From Alopecurus myosuroides (taxonomy: Eukaryota; Streptophyta; Magnoliopsida; Poales; Poaceae): a DNA stretch of 64,000 bases. Of this stretch, positions 38,527 through 48,805 are shown piece by piece (positions within the stretch are counted from its first letter, which is position 1; each line of letters starts with the position of its first letter). A program made the translations under genes and the position numbers. The stretch is taken from NCBI GenBank assembly GCA_028641055.1, contig CM054063.1, positions 42,169,304-42,233,303 of the forward strand, written 5' to 3'. Below the pieces are notes generated by a model that saw only the letters and a program-made list of their open reading frames with translations, was not told the DNA's origin and ran no database searches.

Positions 38527-39190
38527 AAACGCCCCCCCTTGAAGGAATCGCGCCCCGAGATTCCTCCTGAGAAGAGAAAAGGTCCGGATACTTCTTGCGA
38601 AGATCCTCTTCGGTCTCCCACGTTTCCTCTTTATCGGAATGATGCGACCACTGCACTTTCAGGAACTTGGTGCTCTTGTTGCGAGTCTTACGCTCGGTCT
38701 CATCGAGAATTCGAACAGGGTGCTCCTCATAAGAGAGATCTTCTTGCAGTTCAATGGAATCATGATCAACTGCACGATCTGGATCTTTGAAACACCTCTT
38801 GAGCTGTGACACGTGAAACACATCGTGCACCTTGGATAGTTTTTCTGGAAGTTCAAGACGATAGGCATTTTCCGCACGCCTTGAGAGAATGTTGAAAGGA
38901 CCAATGTATCTTGGTGCAAGCTTTCCTTTCACACCAAAACGATGAGTGCCTCTGAGGGGAGTTACACGGAGATATGCTTTGTCACCAGGTGCATAGATCA
39001 TATCCCTGTGCTTGCTGTCATAGTAGCTTTTCGGACGAGACTGAGCAATCTTGAGATTGTCACGAATGATGCGAACTTTCTCTTCGGCTTCCTTAACAAT
39101 GTCAGGGCCTAAGAGTGAACGTTCACCAGCTCCAGACCAATTGATTGGACTCCTGCATCTGCGGCCATAGAGAGCTTCAAATGGTGCCAT
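38522..39190 (-). pseudogene. Integrase C-terminus and chromodomain
   Basis: The frame begins MAPFEALYGRRCRSPINW, the end of the retroviral-type integrase core. It continues through the GPFNILSRRAENAYRLELP and VFHVSQLKRC blocks of the integrase C-terminal domain and ends in a chromodomain (PVRILDETERKTRNKSTKF.. KVQWSHHSDKEETWETEEDL..YPDLF). Chromodomains steer chromovirus insertion toward particular chromatin. The frame is open to its end, just before the polypurine tract and slightly overlapping the LTR edge. It is cut off from the rest of the integrase by a TAG stop at 39218-39220, so no full enzyme is made. Confidence 0.9.
38531..38541 (-). promoter_or_regulatory. Polypurine tract
   Basis: Minus strand AAGGGGGGGC just inside the 3' LTR, the expected primer for plus-strand DNA synthesis. 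Confidence 0.8.
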
Positions 39191-40147
39191 GCCTAGGCTT
39201 GCCTGGAAGCTGTTGTTCTAGGAGAATTCAGCATATGGAAGACATTCCTCCCATTTCATGCCAAAGGAGATACCACATGCTCTGAGCATATCCTCGAGAA
39301 TCTGATTGACTCTTTCGACTTGCCCTTGAGACTGAGGATGATAAGATGTGCTGAACAGAAGTTAGGTGCCCAATGCTTCTTGAAAACTCTTCCAGAAATG
39401 AGCAGTGAATATGCTTCCACGGTCTGAGCTTATTTCCAATGGAACACCATTAAGAGGAACAATATTTGTTGTGTAGAGCTCTGCTAACTGGCTAGCTGAG
39501 ATTGTCTCTTTGACGGGAAAGAAGTGAGCTACTTTAGTGAGTCGATCAATGACAACGAAGATTGCATCGTTGCCTTTCTTGGACTTTGGAAAACCAGTGA
39601 CGAAGTCCATTTCAATCATGTCCCACTTCCACTCAGGGATTTTCAGAGGTTGGAGAAGACCGGCTGTTTTCTGATGAACTGCCTTAACACGTTGACAAAC
39701 GTCGCATTTAGAAACGTATTGAGCAATTTCACGTTTCATGCTAGGCCACCAATACAGTGGCTTGAGATCCTGGTACATCTTTGTACTTCCAGGGTGTATG
39801 GAGATAGGAGTTTCATGAGCCTCCTTGAGAATGACATCTTTGAGACTTTGAATTTGAGGAACTGCAATGCGTCCTTCGAAGAACACAGTTCCTTTGTCAT
39901 CAATTGAGAAAGACTTAAATTTATCCTTGCCTTCTTTGATGTGCTCTACCATCTTCTTCATTTCAGCATCACGAAGTTGTTCAGAACGAATCTTGTCCTC
40001 GAGAGTTGGACTGGCTGTCAAGTTTGCAAGATAGCCTTGAGGAACAAGACCAAGATTGAGCTTCTGAAATTCTTCATGAAGAGGAGGTTGGCTTTCCATG
40101 ATCATGAGATTATTGCAATAGGACTTGCGACTGAGAGCATCGGCCAT
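39191..40147 (-). pseudogene. Integrase zinc-binding domain and catalytic core, interrupted
   Basis: Starts near MADALSRK at the RNase H/integrase junction. It contains the HHCC zinc module (HPGSTKMYQDL.. and CDVCQRVKA) and the core with DMIEMDFVTGFP and ISSDRG, which hold two of the D,D,E residues. A TAA at 39362-39364 ends this frame just before the segment that would carry the catalytic Glu (SYHPQSQGQ-type block), and a TAG at 39218-39220 follows. Integrase would join the cDNA to host DNA; this copy cannot. Confidence 0.9.
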
Positions 40148-40650
40148 AACATTAGCCTTGCCTGGAGTGTAAGAAATTGTAAGATCGAAGTCTTTGATCT
40201 TTTCAATCCATCTCCTTTACCTGATGTTTAGATCTGGCTGAGTGAAGATGTATTTCAGACTCTTATGATCGGAAAAGATTTCAGTGCGATTACCCAACAA
40301 GTATTGTCTCCATTTCTTGAGGGCAAACACAACTGCTGCAAGTTCAAGGTCATGAGTGGGATAATTTTGCTCATGGGTGTTCAACTGACGTGAAGCATAA
40401 GCCACAACTTGACGTTCTTGCATAAGAACTGCACCTAGACCTTGGAGAGAAGCATCACAGACTTTTGGAAAGGTTTGGTAGGATTTGGGCCAACCAGAAC
40501 TGGTGTAGAAGTGAGTTTAGTTTTGAGGAGATTGAAACTTTCATCACATTGTGGAGACCAAACGAACTTCTTGTCCTTCTTCGTGAGGTCAGTTAGAGAT
40601 TTGGCAATCTTGGAGAAGTTTTGGACGAAACGACGGCAATAGCTAGCCAA
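40148..40650 (-). pseudogene. RNase H domain and RT connection, frameshifted
   Basis: 40435-40650 reads [20 protein letters not shown], the RT-connection block. A frame change near 40435-40470 leads into RNase H text ([49 protein letters not shown]). A TAA at 40217-40219 stands where the family has a Gln before RRW. RNase H removes the RNA template during reverse transcription. This is decayed coding sequence in at least two frames. Confidence 0.88.
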
Positions 40651-41783
40651 GCCCAGAAAACTTCTGACTTCTTCACCGTCTTAGGAGGTTTCCAATCAAC
40701 AATTTCTCTAACCTTTTCTGGGTCAATGGCTATGCCCTTGGCAGAGATGACATGACCAAGATAAACCAGTTCTGAAATCCAGAACTCACATTTGGATAAT
40801 TTGGCATAGAGACGAAGCTCGCGAAGTTTCATGAGAGTGAGACGAAGATGTTCTTCATGCTCTTCCTCGGATTTTGAGTAGACAAGAATATCATCAAGAT
40901 ATACCACAACGAACTTGTCGAGGTATTCGTGGAAGACAGAATTCATGAGTCGAGAGAAGGTCGCCGGTGCATTGGTGAGACCAAAGGACATGACGGTGTA
41001 TTCATATAGAACGTAGCGAGTGGTGAAAGCTGTCTTTGGAATATCTCCCTGTCTGATCTTTAGTTGATGGTAACCCATCCTCAAGTCCAACTTGGAGAAA
41101 ATTGAGGCTCCAGCAAGTTGATCAAAAAGATCATCGATACGAGGAATTGGATATTTGTTTTTGATGGTTATCTCGTTAAGAGGACGATAGTCAACAACGA
41201 GTCTCTTTGTTTGATCCTTCTTCGCAAGGAACAGAGTTGGGCAACCCCAAGCCGAGGAACTAGGTTGAATGTAACCTTTCTCCATGTACATATCGATTTG
41301 CTCCTTTAACAACTTCAGTTCAGGAGGAGCTATCTTGTATGGATGCTTAGAGATTGGAGCAGTACCTGGTTCAAGTTCGATCACGAACTCAACTGCTCTG
41401 TCCGGAGGCATTCTTGGCAATTCTTCTGGAAAGACGTCAGGAAATTCACAAACCACCGGAACATTTTCGAGTAGAGGTAGAGGTTTTGCATCGAGTGTGT
41501 ATAGCTGAATGGTACTTGATTCATGTGGAGAATAGACTATCTGGCCAGAAGGGTGGGAGAGAGTTATTGACTTTTGAGCACAGTAAATTTTTGCTTTATT
41601 GGTCTTCAACCAATCCATACCAAGAATGACATCAATGTCAGAATTTCCCAGCAACATTAGAGAAGCGAGGATTATGCAACCTCCAATTAGGATTTGATTG
41701 TCCTTACTTATCTTGGAAGTCAACATTTGAGATCCCGGTGAGTGAACAGTGATTTGATTGCTTAGTGGAACCACAATTAGGTT
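40593..41783 (-). pseudogene. Reverse transcriptase (Ty3/gypsy), broken at both ends
   Basis: A long open segment with the RT signature blocks: [33 protein letters not shown] with the first catalytic Asp, [10 protein letters not shown], and the active-site YLDD within [12 protein letters not shown]. The upstream part holds the end of the protease (ILGMDWL). The segment is separated from gag-protease by an in-frame TAA at 41784-41786. It leaves frame near 40650-40690, where the SFLGLA-type block should join the connection domain. Confidence 0.92.
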
Positions 41784-42953
41784 TTATATTGTGGCAAAGA
41801 TTTTTGACACAAAAGAATGTGATGCTCCGGTATCAAACAACACTTTAGCTGGAAAAGAGTTTACGGGGAATGTGCCGAGAACGACGTCAGGACCTTCCTC
41901 AGCTTTGTCAATCTTGACGTGATTCACCCTTGCGGTCCTCCCGACAGGCCTGTTGTTGGAGTTGAACGCCTTATGCGGGGGAGCGCGCACCATTGCCTGG
42001 TTTGAGTTCGGGCGAGGTGGTGGTGGAGGTAGCTGCCTCTGCGTGCACTTGTCGGCGTAGTGTCCCGTCTGCTTGCACTTGAAGCAAGTGACGACACGAG
42101 AAGGACCTGGCCTTGGCTGCCCCATGGAACCCCTTGGATCATGCATCTGAGCTGGGTTGGGTGGGCGGGGAGCGAAGCCTGGAGAAGTTTGGGCGTATGG
42201 AGCCCTAGTGACAACACCATTTGGCACCCACATGCGGCGCTTCTGCGGAGGGGTGGTTATGTTGGAGGAGGAACCACCCTCACGCGAGTGCTTGCGAGAC
42301 TCCTCGAATGCCTTGCGCCCATTCTCTTCATTGAGCGCGGTGTTAACGAGCTCCTCGAAGTCTTTGGTCTTGACATTGGTGAGAGCATACTTGAGTTCCG
42401 GGTTAAAACCTCTCCGGAACCTTGCCATCTTCTTAGCTTCGGTGGACACCTCGTCTCCAGCGTACCGAGCCAGGCGATTGAACTCACTCTGATAGCTGAT
42501 GACGTCCAGCTTGCCTTGCTTGAGAGAGAAAAACTCTTCATGCATCCTTTCCATGAGACCATCTGGAATGTGGTGCTTCAGGAATGCTTCCTTGAAACAA
42601 TCCCATGTGACTGGCATCCCAGTTCTCATGGCCTGGTAGTTTTCCCACCACGAAGCTGCCTGACCCTTCAGCAGATAGGAGGCATACTTGACTTTGTCTT
42701 CCTCAGCTACATGTGCAATCTCCAGAGCCCTGGCTATCTCACGGATCCAGTCATCGGCGTCCAGAGGCTCGCGTGTGGCCACGAACGCTCTTGGGCCCAG
42801 ACTGAGGAAATCCTTGATGCCGACTCGTTGAGCAGTCTGGTGGATTTGCTGATTAGCCTGAAACTGGGCCATCTGCGTCATCACTTGGGTCATCTGAGTC
42901 AATAGCTCCACAATTGGCGGTGGCTCGGGCGTGTTGTTCCTTGTTGGAGGCAT
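41784..42953 (-). CDS. Gag with zinc knuckle and start of aspartic protease
   Basis: 389 codons from an ATG at 42953. Residues ~55-215 are the retrotransposon gag capsid region (DADDWIREIARALEIAHV, KGQAASWWENYQ, LARYAGDEVSTEAKKMARF). A CCHC zinc knuckle (C290-x2-C293-x4-H298-x4-C303) follows. The aspartic protease starts after it, with the active-site DTGASHSF at about 374-381. Gag packages the RNA. The reading stops at TAA 41784-41786 in the middle of the protease, where the same frame then continues into RT. Gag itself could still be made, but no active protease or polyprotein could. Confidence 0.92.
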   Translation of the reverse strand: MPPTRNNTPEPPPIVELLTQMTQVMTQMAQFQANQQIHQTAQRVGIKDFLSLGPRAFVATREPLDADDWIREIARALEIAHVAEEDKVKYASYLLKGQAASWWENYQAMRTGMPVTWDCFKEAFLKHHIPDGLMERMHEEFFSLKQGKLDVISYQSEFNRLARYAGDEVSTEAKKMARFRRGFNPELKYALTNVKTKDFEELVNTALNEENGRKAFEESRKHSREGGSSSNITTPPQKRRMWVPNGVVTRAPYAQTSPGFAPRPPNPAQMHDPRGSMGQPRPGPSRVVTCFKCKQTGHYADKCTQRQLPPPPPRPNSNQAMVRAPPHKAFNSNNRPVGRTARVNHVKIDKAEEGPDVVLGTFPVNSFPAKVLFDTGASHSFVSKIFATI

Positions 42954-43162
42954 CCTGAATGGAAATGCATTTTAGCACAACAATAGGAAGGGATAGACTT
43001 AGCAACCGAAAGAGAGATTATTCCGACGCATGAATAGATAACCAACAGGTACATCATCACATGTTCAAATACATCAGAATATCCAACACACCATAATTGG
43101 TTCGAATACGAAAGGATAACTAAACATAGCTAGGAATGGATACATCGGTACTCCCATGCTCA
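42954..43162. other. Spacer between extra ORF and gag
   Basis: About 200 bp with no frame of note; it may hold the gag leader or a splice acceptor. Confidence 0.4.
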
Positions 43163-43978
43163 TCACGCAGGACGGCGGCTAGGAGTACGGCGAGAGGTAC
43201 GGTGAGGAGCACGCTCACGAAAGTAGGTAGAACGACGATCCACGTAGATCGGGAGTGCTCTGAGAGCGACTCTCGGTGTGGTGAAGTATGTAGCGTCGAC
43301 TCCCTGTGCTCCAAAGCGTGGAATCCCAGTGTAACCAGCACCAAGGTTGAGTAGTGGACCTCTGATCGGCTCGTAACCTCCAGCATCTGGAAGAGGACGC
43401 CCAAATGGTGGATCAAAACGTGCAAAGCGCTCATCTCCAACAAAGTCTGTGGTGTAAGTCGCCAGACGAGTCAAAGCAAGGTAGAGCTGCTCCCTGACTG
43501 AATCCAACTCCTGAGATAGTGTGGTGGCAACTGCGTCACTTTGTCTCACAAACTGAGCTGTGGTGTGCAGCCTGGAGGTATCATGCTCGTAAGCATCCAA
43601 GTTGTCGTAGAGAGTGAAGTGAGCTCCCTCCAAAGTGATGTAACCACGGGGGATGTGGTGATAGATAGAATCGTCAAATCCCCAGTTGTCAGCACGAAGG
43701 ACGGTGATACTCACATAAGCTGCCTGCTGCACAGCCATATCCACTGTGGAACCCACTGCCTCGTAGCGGTGGACTACGCTACTACCATCATCTGACAGAA
43801 TGTAGACGATAGCCTGGTAGTAGGTCTGCTCAAACTCTCGCTGGTGCTCGTAGACCTGGTACTCTGGTGCCCAACTGAACCCCAGATAGGTGACCATGTC
43901 TCTCAGCATCTCCAGATAACCGGCGGTGCTCTCGCAACGAGTCATACGAACCACCTGCGGGTAGAACTTGAGATCCAT
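43163..43978 (-). CDS. Extra ORF upstream of gag, unknown function
   Basis: Reading from MDLKFYPQVVRMTRC (ATG 43978-43976) to a stop at 43163 gives 271 intact residues. The frame stays open upstream to 44107, but CTGCAG abutting this ATG looks like a 3' splice site, so the shorter start is preferred. The product has no domain I recognise. It has many aromatics in its N-terminal half (YLEMLRDMVTYLGFSWAPEY), a middle region with LRADNWGFDDS.., a helical stretch around LSQELDSVREQLYLALTRL, and a basic Arg-rich end (HRTSRRTPSRRPA). It lies in gag orientation between the 5' LTR and gag. It is notable that it has no stop while pol has several. Confidence 0.7.
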   Translation of the reverse strand: MDLKFYPQVVRMTRCESTAGYLEMLRDMVTYLGFSWAPEYQVYEHQREFEQTYYQAIVYILSDDGSSVVHRYEAVGSTVDMAVQQAAYVSITVLRADNWGFDDSIYHHIPRGYITLEGAHFTLYDNLDAYEHDTSRLHTTAQFVRQSDAVATTLSQELDSVREQLYLALTRLATYTTDFVGDERFARFDPPFGRPLPDAGGYEPIRGPLLNLGAGYTGIPRFGAQGVDATYFTTPRVALRALPIYVDRRSTYFRERAPHRTSRRTPSRRPA

Positions 43979-44505
43979 CTGCAGATGATTTGGGAAGTTT
44001 TGATTAGACGCCGGTAGAAGAACTGAAGTGGAAAGCAACAACAAGGTTTCAACGGACGAAAAGGATGTTGAGAAGAACATGATATCGAAGCAACATTCGG
44101 GAAACACGAGACCAAAACTCCTGAGGTACTACGGAACCCATCCGGGCTTCTAAAGGATCAATATCTACTGCTTAAGGAATAGAGGATCTGCTTCCGGGGC
44201 TTACACACCACCGTTCTCAATCGTGAGTAGGCAACATGATAAATAATGTCACAACCACCTCCATTCCTATGGTCTAGTAGATATAACCATCCTAGAGAAA
44301 CCAGGATACGTGAAAACCTAACTTGAAAGTTTAGATGAGAAGGGAAAAGCAACGTTGCACTTCCTTACCAGAAAAAGGGAGGGTGGGTGGGGAAAGAAGA
44401 AAAAGAACAGAGTTCCTACTCTCACGTTTCATTTTTTTCCTATATAGCTACAAAATAGTTTCTAGACTCAACTGCGACCAGTAAAAGGGATCCTACAGGC
44501 AGAGA
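43979..44505 (-). other. 5' leader of the LTR element
   Basis: Untranslated region between the primer site and the extra ORF, on the minus strand. It probably includes an intron ending at CTGCAG (43979-43984). Confidence 0.5.
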
Positions 44506-44518
44506 GGCTCTGATACCA
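44506..44518 (-). promoter_or_regulatory. Primer-binding site, initiator tRNA-Met
   Basis: Minus strand TGGTATCAGAGCC, the standard complement of plant initiator tRNA-Met, two bases inside the 5' LTR. It fixes the direction of the element. Confidence 0.95.
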
Positions 44519-44520
44519 TT

Positions 44521-47500
44521 TGTCGCACCCTGACTTCTATAGGATACTCACCGGGCCGAACTGGATAGTAGATGAATGTATTACGGGGCCTACCTGCACC
44601 CGCATCCTCTTACGAGTAGGCCAACAATTATGTGTGACAACCAAACTCTACTATCCACCGTCGATGTAAACTATCCCATAGAGATCAAGATACTACCATT
44701 GACGCACTTCATACCATACACACATGGTACGTCAACGGCGTTAAACGAAATGATACCACAACATATCTCTAAGACACAAAAGATGGAAATAAGTTGCAAC
44801 TGGCTCTCACTAGAGCAGAGAATAGCAAATACAATCATCCATAGGACACATGTCCCAACATATCATCATTACATCACAGCGGAAGCACTCAAAGTGTCTG
44901 AGTACACACAAATCCAAATAGGCCTAAGAGGCCGAGAATGGAAGGAAAACGGAGCCCATCCACGTAGTCTCGGATCCTGCCCGGGTCCGCTATCTACTCG
45001 TCAGCAGTCTCGCCGTACTCCACGTAGTAGCCACCATGGGGATCCTCGGAATCGTAGTCTGCGGAAACCACAGCCCCAAAGGGGTCAGTACGTACAAGTA
45101 CTGGCAAGCAAGACGCACAGGATACCAAAGTGTTACCCGTCAACACAAGCACGGATGCTTCGGGTTCAACGGAAGAATAGGTGATATAACAGATGCTGCA
45201 GCGGGCTGCACTAACCAACTACAGAGACATACTACAACTTCCGGCTAACAGAAACAAGATAAGATCGCGTATCGTAACCAACTGCAACTAACTTCAAACA
45301 AACCCATCCAATGTTACCCCCTACTAAGGAAGCAACCCAAGGATAACTCACACAGTTGGATTAATGATGGTTCAGGTTATTGTGTCAATAATCCTATTAC
45401 TAGTCAAATTTAGCATTAGTTAGGTGTAAGTTGTTCTGAGTACTTGTTAGCCAGTACTTTCACCAAGTCATCCATAGCCGCGGAAAACACGGCTTCTCGA
45501 GAAGATTTAACCCTGCAGGGATGCACCAATGTAGCCGTACACGTAAGAATAACCCGCCAGATGGAACGGCCGTTCCACCAAGCGGGGCACTCAACACAAC
45601 TCAACTCTTCTTCGCATCAAGCCCAAAGAACCCCGTGCAATTGAGCGCACGACTAATCGAGCCCCGCGAAGAAAAGGGGACCCTAATAGCACTCTAAGAA
45701 CGTGTTTCCCTAAATGCCGACTACAAAAGTTCCACCCTGGCCACGGGTTCGCACCTGCATATGCATGCGACAAATGGACAACCCGAACTATGAGGCGATT
45801 TGGACGAGATGCGAATCGAATCAAATTGAGGGGGGCGCCCATACACGCTTCCCACATGCGGTTAGTGCGCTCATCATGGATCAGTAGACAAGACCCTTAT
45901 CTAATTAGGGTCGACACTAGCAGGTCTCAAAACCACGCCGGGCCTCCTGCCGGTGCCTTATCATCAAATTATTATTACCCATAGCATTAACAGGTTGATT
46001 GATTAAACACCGAGCCCATAGAACATAATAAAATATGGTAAAAGAAGTAACGGACAACAGACTCGAGCACAAGCAACCCTAAGCATGCTAGGTAAGACTA
46101 AGGCAACAAACAAGGGGTTATAGGTGTGGAGGTGAGGCAATATCAGGGTTATAGGATAACAGGTGATAGGATCGGGACACAAGCAACGATTCATAAGGCT
46201 AGCAGAAATAGACAATGGAAAGTATCGGTATCCAGTGTGGAAAGGAACACAATGGTTCATGTGAGTGAATACTTGCCTGCCAACTCAGTAGCCTGGTACT
46301 GAGCTAACTCCTCAGAAGTAGTGTCGTAAACCTCGTCTGTCTCAACGTCGTCGTCTATTCGAGAAGAAGCAAACAAACAATCGAAGAGAGACGAACAATC
46401 AATAACATGGCATAGTGCACAAACATGGGATGATGCATGAAAATTTAATTGATGCATCAAAGGTAAACTAATTGACAAGGTAACATAATTAAATGGGCTC
46501 ATATGCAATTGGGATTGCATATGGAAAGCCCATGAATCAAGGTTGAATTAATTTTTCTACAACTAACCATCCTGTGAAAGTTGATTAGCATGATGCATGG
46601 ATGAAGTTAACACAAAGGAAACAACAATGGAATCAATTTGATATGTTGTTTACCAAGTTTAGAATTTTATTTATTAAGTTAAGAATTTTGGCTTCTTAAA
46701 GGAGTTACACAAGCATTTGTTGTTTTCATAGAGATTAATTGTTCAAAACAGATAACAAAGTTCATATTTGAAAAGAACACAAGATTTCAGTTGGAATACA
46801 TGTTTCAATTATTGAAAAAGGAATTACAATGATTTAATTATGAATTAAACAAGTTTAACCAAGATTTAAATGAATTTAAAACAAGTATTGATATTAATTG
46901 AATTTTATTTGTTCAAAACATTAAATAAAATTCATATTTAAATAGATTATGTTTTTCTGGTTTGAAAACATATTTTACAAATTAAATTTGAGTTTAAAAT
47001 GATTTAGTTATGAATTTGACCAAATTTAAAAGGAGTTGTTTGAATTTGAAATTTGAAAACATTTGAAATGTTCAAAACAGAAAACAAATGAATTAATCAA
47101 GTAGAGAATTTAATTTGGTTCAGTACACATATTTTATTTATTTTATTTGAAGTTGTATTTCAAAAGTTATTTGTAATTTGCTTTTAGGGACTAATCTGTA
47201 ATTAGTTTGGACTCGAATTAAAAAGAAAAGGCCAGAAATTATTTATTCCTCGCAGTGGCCTAGACTGGGCCACTGACGAGGGGGCCCCGGGCCACAGTGG
47301 CCAGCGTGGCAGCAGAGCCGCTGACAGACAGGCCCACCTGTCAGCGCTCGCCTAAAAAAAGGTGGGAATAATCCCGCGAGGCTGGGATTAGAACCCCACA
47401 CCTCGAGCGCGTGCGCGCAGTTGCTGCCACTGCGCTACTGAACTTTCCTTGTCAGGTAAGGGTAGCGAGGGAGGATATGTTTCAGTTCAGTTGGTTAACT

Positions 47501-48800
47501 GAAACTGACGAAAACTGCACACTTTTCTGAACCTGACGGGAGGCAGTCGCCGGCGGCTAGCCGTTGCTGCTGCTACTGCTGCTGCTGTCCGCGCGTGTGC
47601 GTGTGCTGTGGGTGCTCTCGGGCGTACAGAGATGCAGAGAGGGAAGCAGGAGATAGGTGGGCGAGAGGTGATGCTAACCTGCGTTGCAGGTGCAGCAAAG
47701 GTTCGGGGAAGGACGGCCGACGGCGACAGAGAGGACGGCGGCCGCGATGTAGGCGTTCCCAGGTACAGTGGCGTGGTCGAGGAAGAAGAGGGGGTACGGG
47801 GGTTTGATCCCTGTACTTATCCTGCACGGAGACTCGCCATGTCGATGGCGATCGCCATAGTTCAGTACGGTGGCGCTCGGGTTTCAGAGTGGAGGTGCAG
47901 AGATGGAAGAGAGAGGTGGGTGGAGAGGAGAAATGGCGACGGCGGCGCGAGGGAAAAGTGGAGGAGGAGCTAGGGCACCAAGGGGGAACCCTAGGGTAGC
48001 TATAAGGAGGAGGAGGGGCAAGCTCGGCCGTCTGCTTCTCCTCTGTAGCGACGTGGACAGCGGCATCGCCCTGCCGTACGAGGGAGGAAGAAAGCGCGAA
48101 GGGGTACCAGGCCGGTAGGGACTGGTGGGCTGGCCCAAAAGGCTGGCCTGCCCTTTCCCCCCTCCGTTTTCTTTTATTATTTTTTGTTCTGTTTTTTTTT
48201 TGCTGATTTGAAAAGGAAGAAAAGGCTAGTTTTTTGGGTTAGAAAAATTAGGGAATAATTTTGTATAGGTTAGTTATTACAACAGCAACCAATTTCCAAC
48301 TTTTGTTTTCCAATTTTTTTGAATTATGGTCTTGTTTGTATTTTCAATGAATTTGAGCAAATTTGATATTAATTAACTTATTGAAAGAAACATTTTAAAC
48401 TAGTTTGAACTTTCCATGTTTATTGGAAACAAATGATTGATTTGTTTTGTAATTTTCATAAACTTCAAAATGGTTACTGTTTGGAAACTTAATTGAATTT
48501 GAATGAAATTTGAATAAGTGAATTATTAAAAATAACCATTTGATAGTTTGAGCTTTATAGTTTATGGAAAGAAAAGATGGTTTGATTTGAACTTTTATTT
48601 GCAAAATTGTGACAGCACAAGTATGAAACAATTTATTTGTATTTTGGTTTGACTTTCAATTGGAAAACAATTGAAAACAGATGAAAACAAAATGAAAACA
48701 AATGCAAAACAAATGCAATGATGAAGATGCCATGATGCAAAACATTAATAAAGTAGGAAACAAACATTCTAGGGGTTGTTTTCATACTTGGGATGTTACA
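44521..48800 (-). repeat. LTR, 5' copy (right)
   Basis: 4280 bp matching 34272-38526. It contains a longer GCT-type triplet run (about 47563-47588) and a small insertion near 48688. The transcription start should lie in it on the minus strand. Its tRNA-like stretch (47392-47446) has a damaged B box (GGTTCTAATCCC). Confidence 0.93.
47392..47446 (-). repeat. tRNA-like stretch in LTR, second copy
   Basis: Keeps the A-box match TAGCGCAGTGG; the B box is mutated compared with the left LTR. Confidence 0.45.
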
Positions 48801-48805
48801 GGGCC
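48801..48805. repeat. 5-bp target site duplication, right
   Basis: GGGCC, matching 34267-34271. Confidence 0.9.

Larger units (their letters stand above)
34272..48800 (-). mobile_element. Ty3/gypsy chromovirus-type LTR retrotransposon, 14.5 kb
   Basis: A complete insertion with a 5-bp GGGCC duplication, two ~4.26-kb LTRs, a primer-binding site complementary to initiator tRNA-Met, a polypurine tract, and gag-protease-RT-RNaseH-integrase-chromodomain in that order on the minus strand. This order and the C-terminal chromodomain define a chromovirus; the long LTRs fit the Tekay/Del clade (inference). Coding is ruined by several stops and frame changes. Rough comparison of the first ~1.2 kb of the two LTRs shows about 20 differences, so the insertion is fairly young. 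It interrupts the ~357-bp array. Confidence 0.93.

Noticed and set aside
42060..42905. 281-codon plus-strand frame opposite gag
   Set aside because: Antisense shadow of a well-supported gag frame with capsid and zinc-knuckle motifs.
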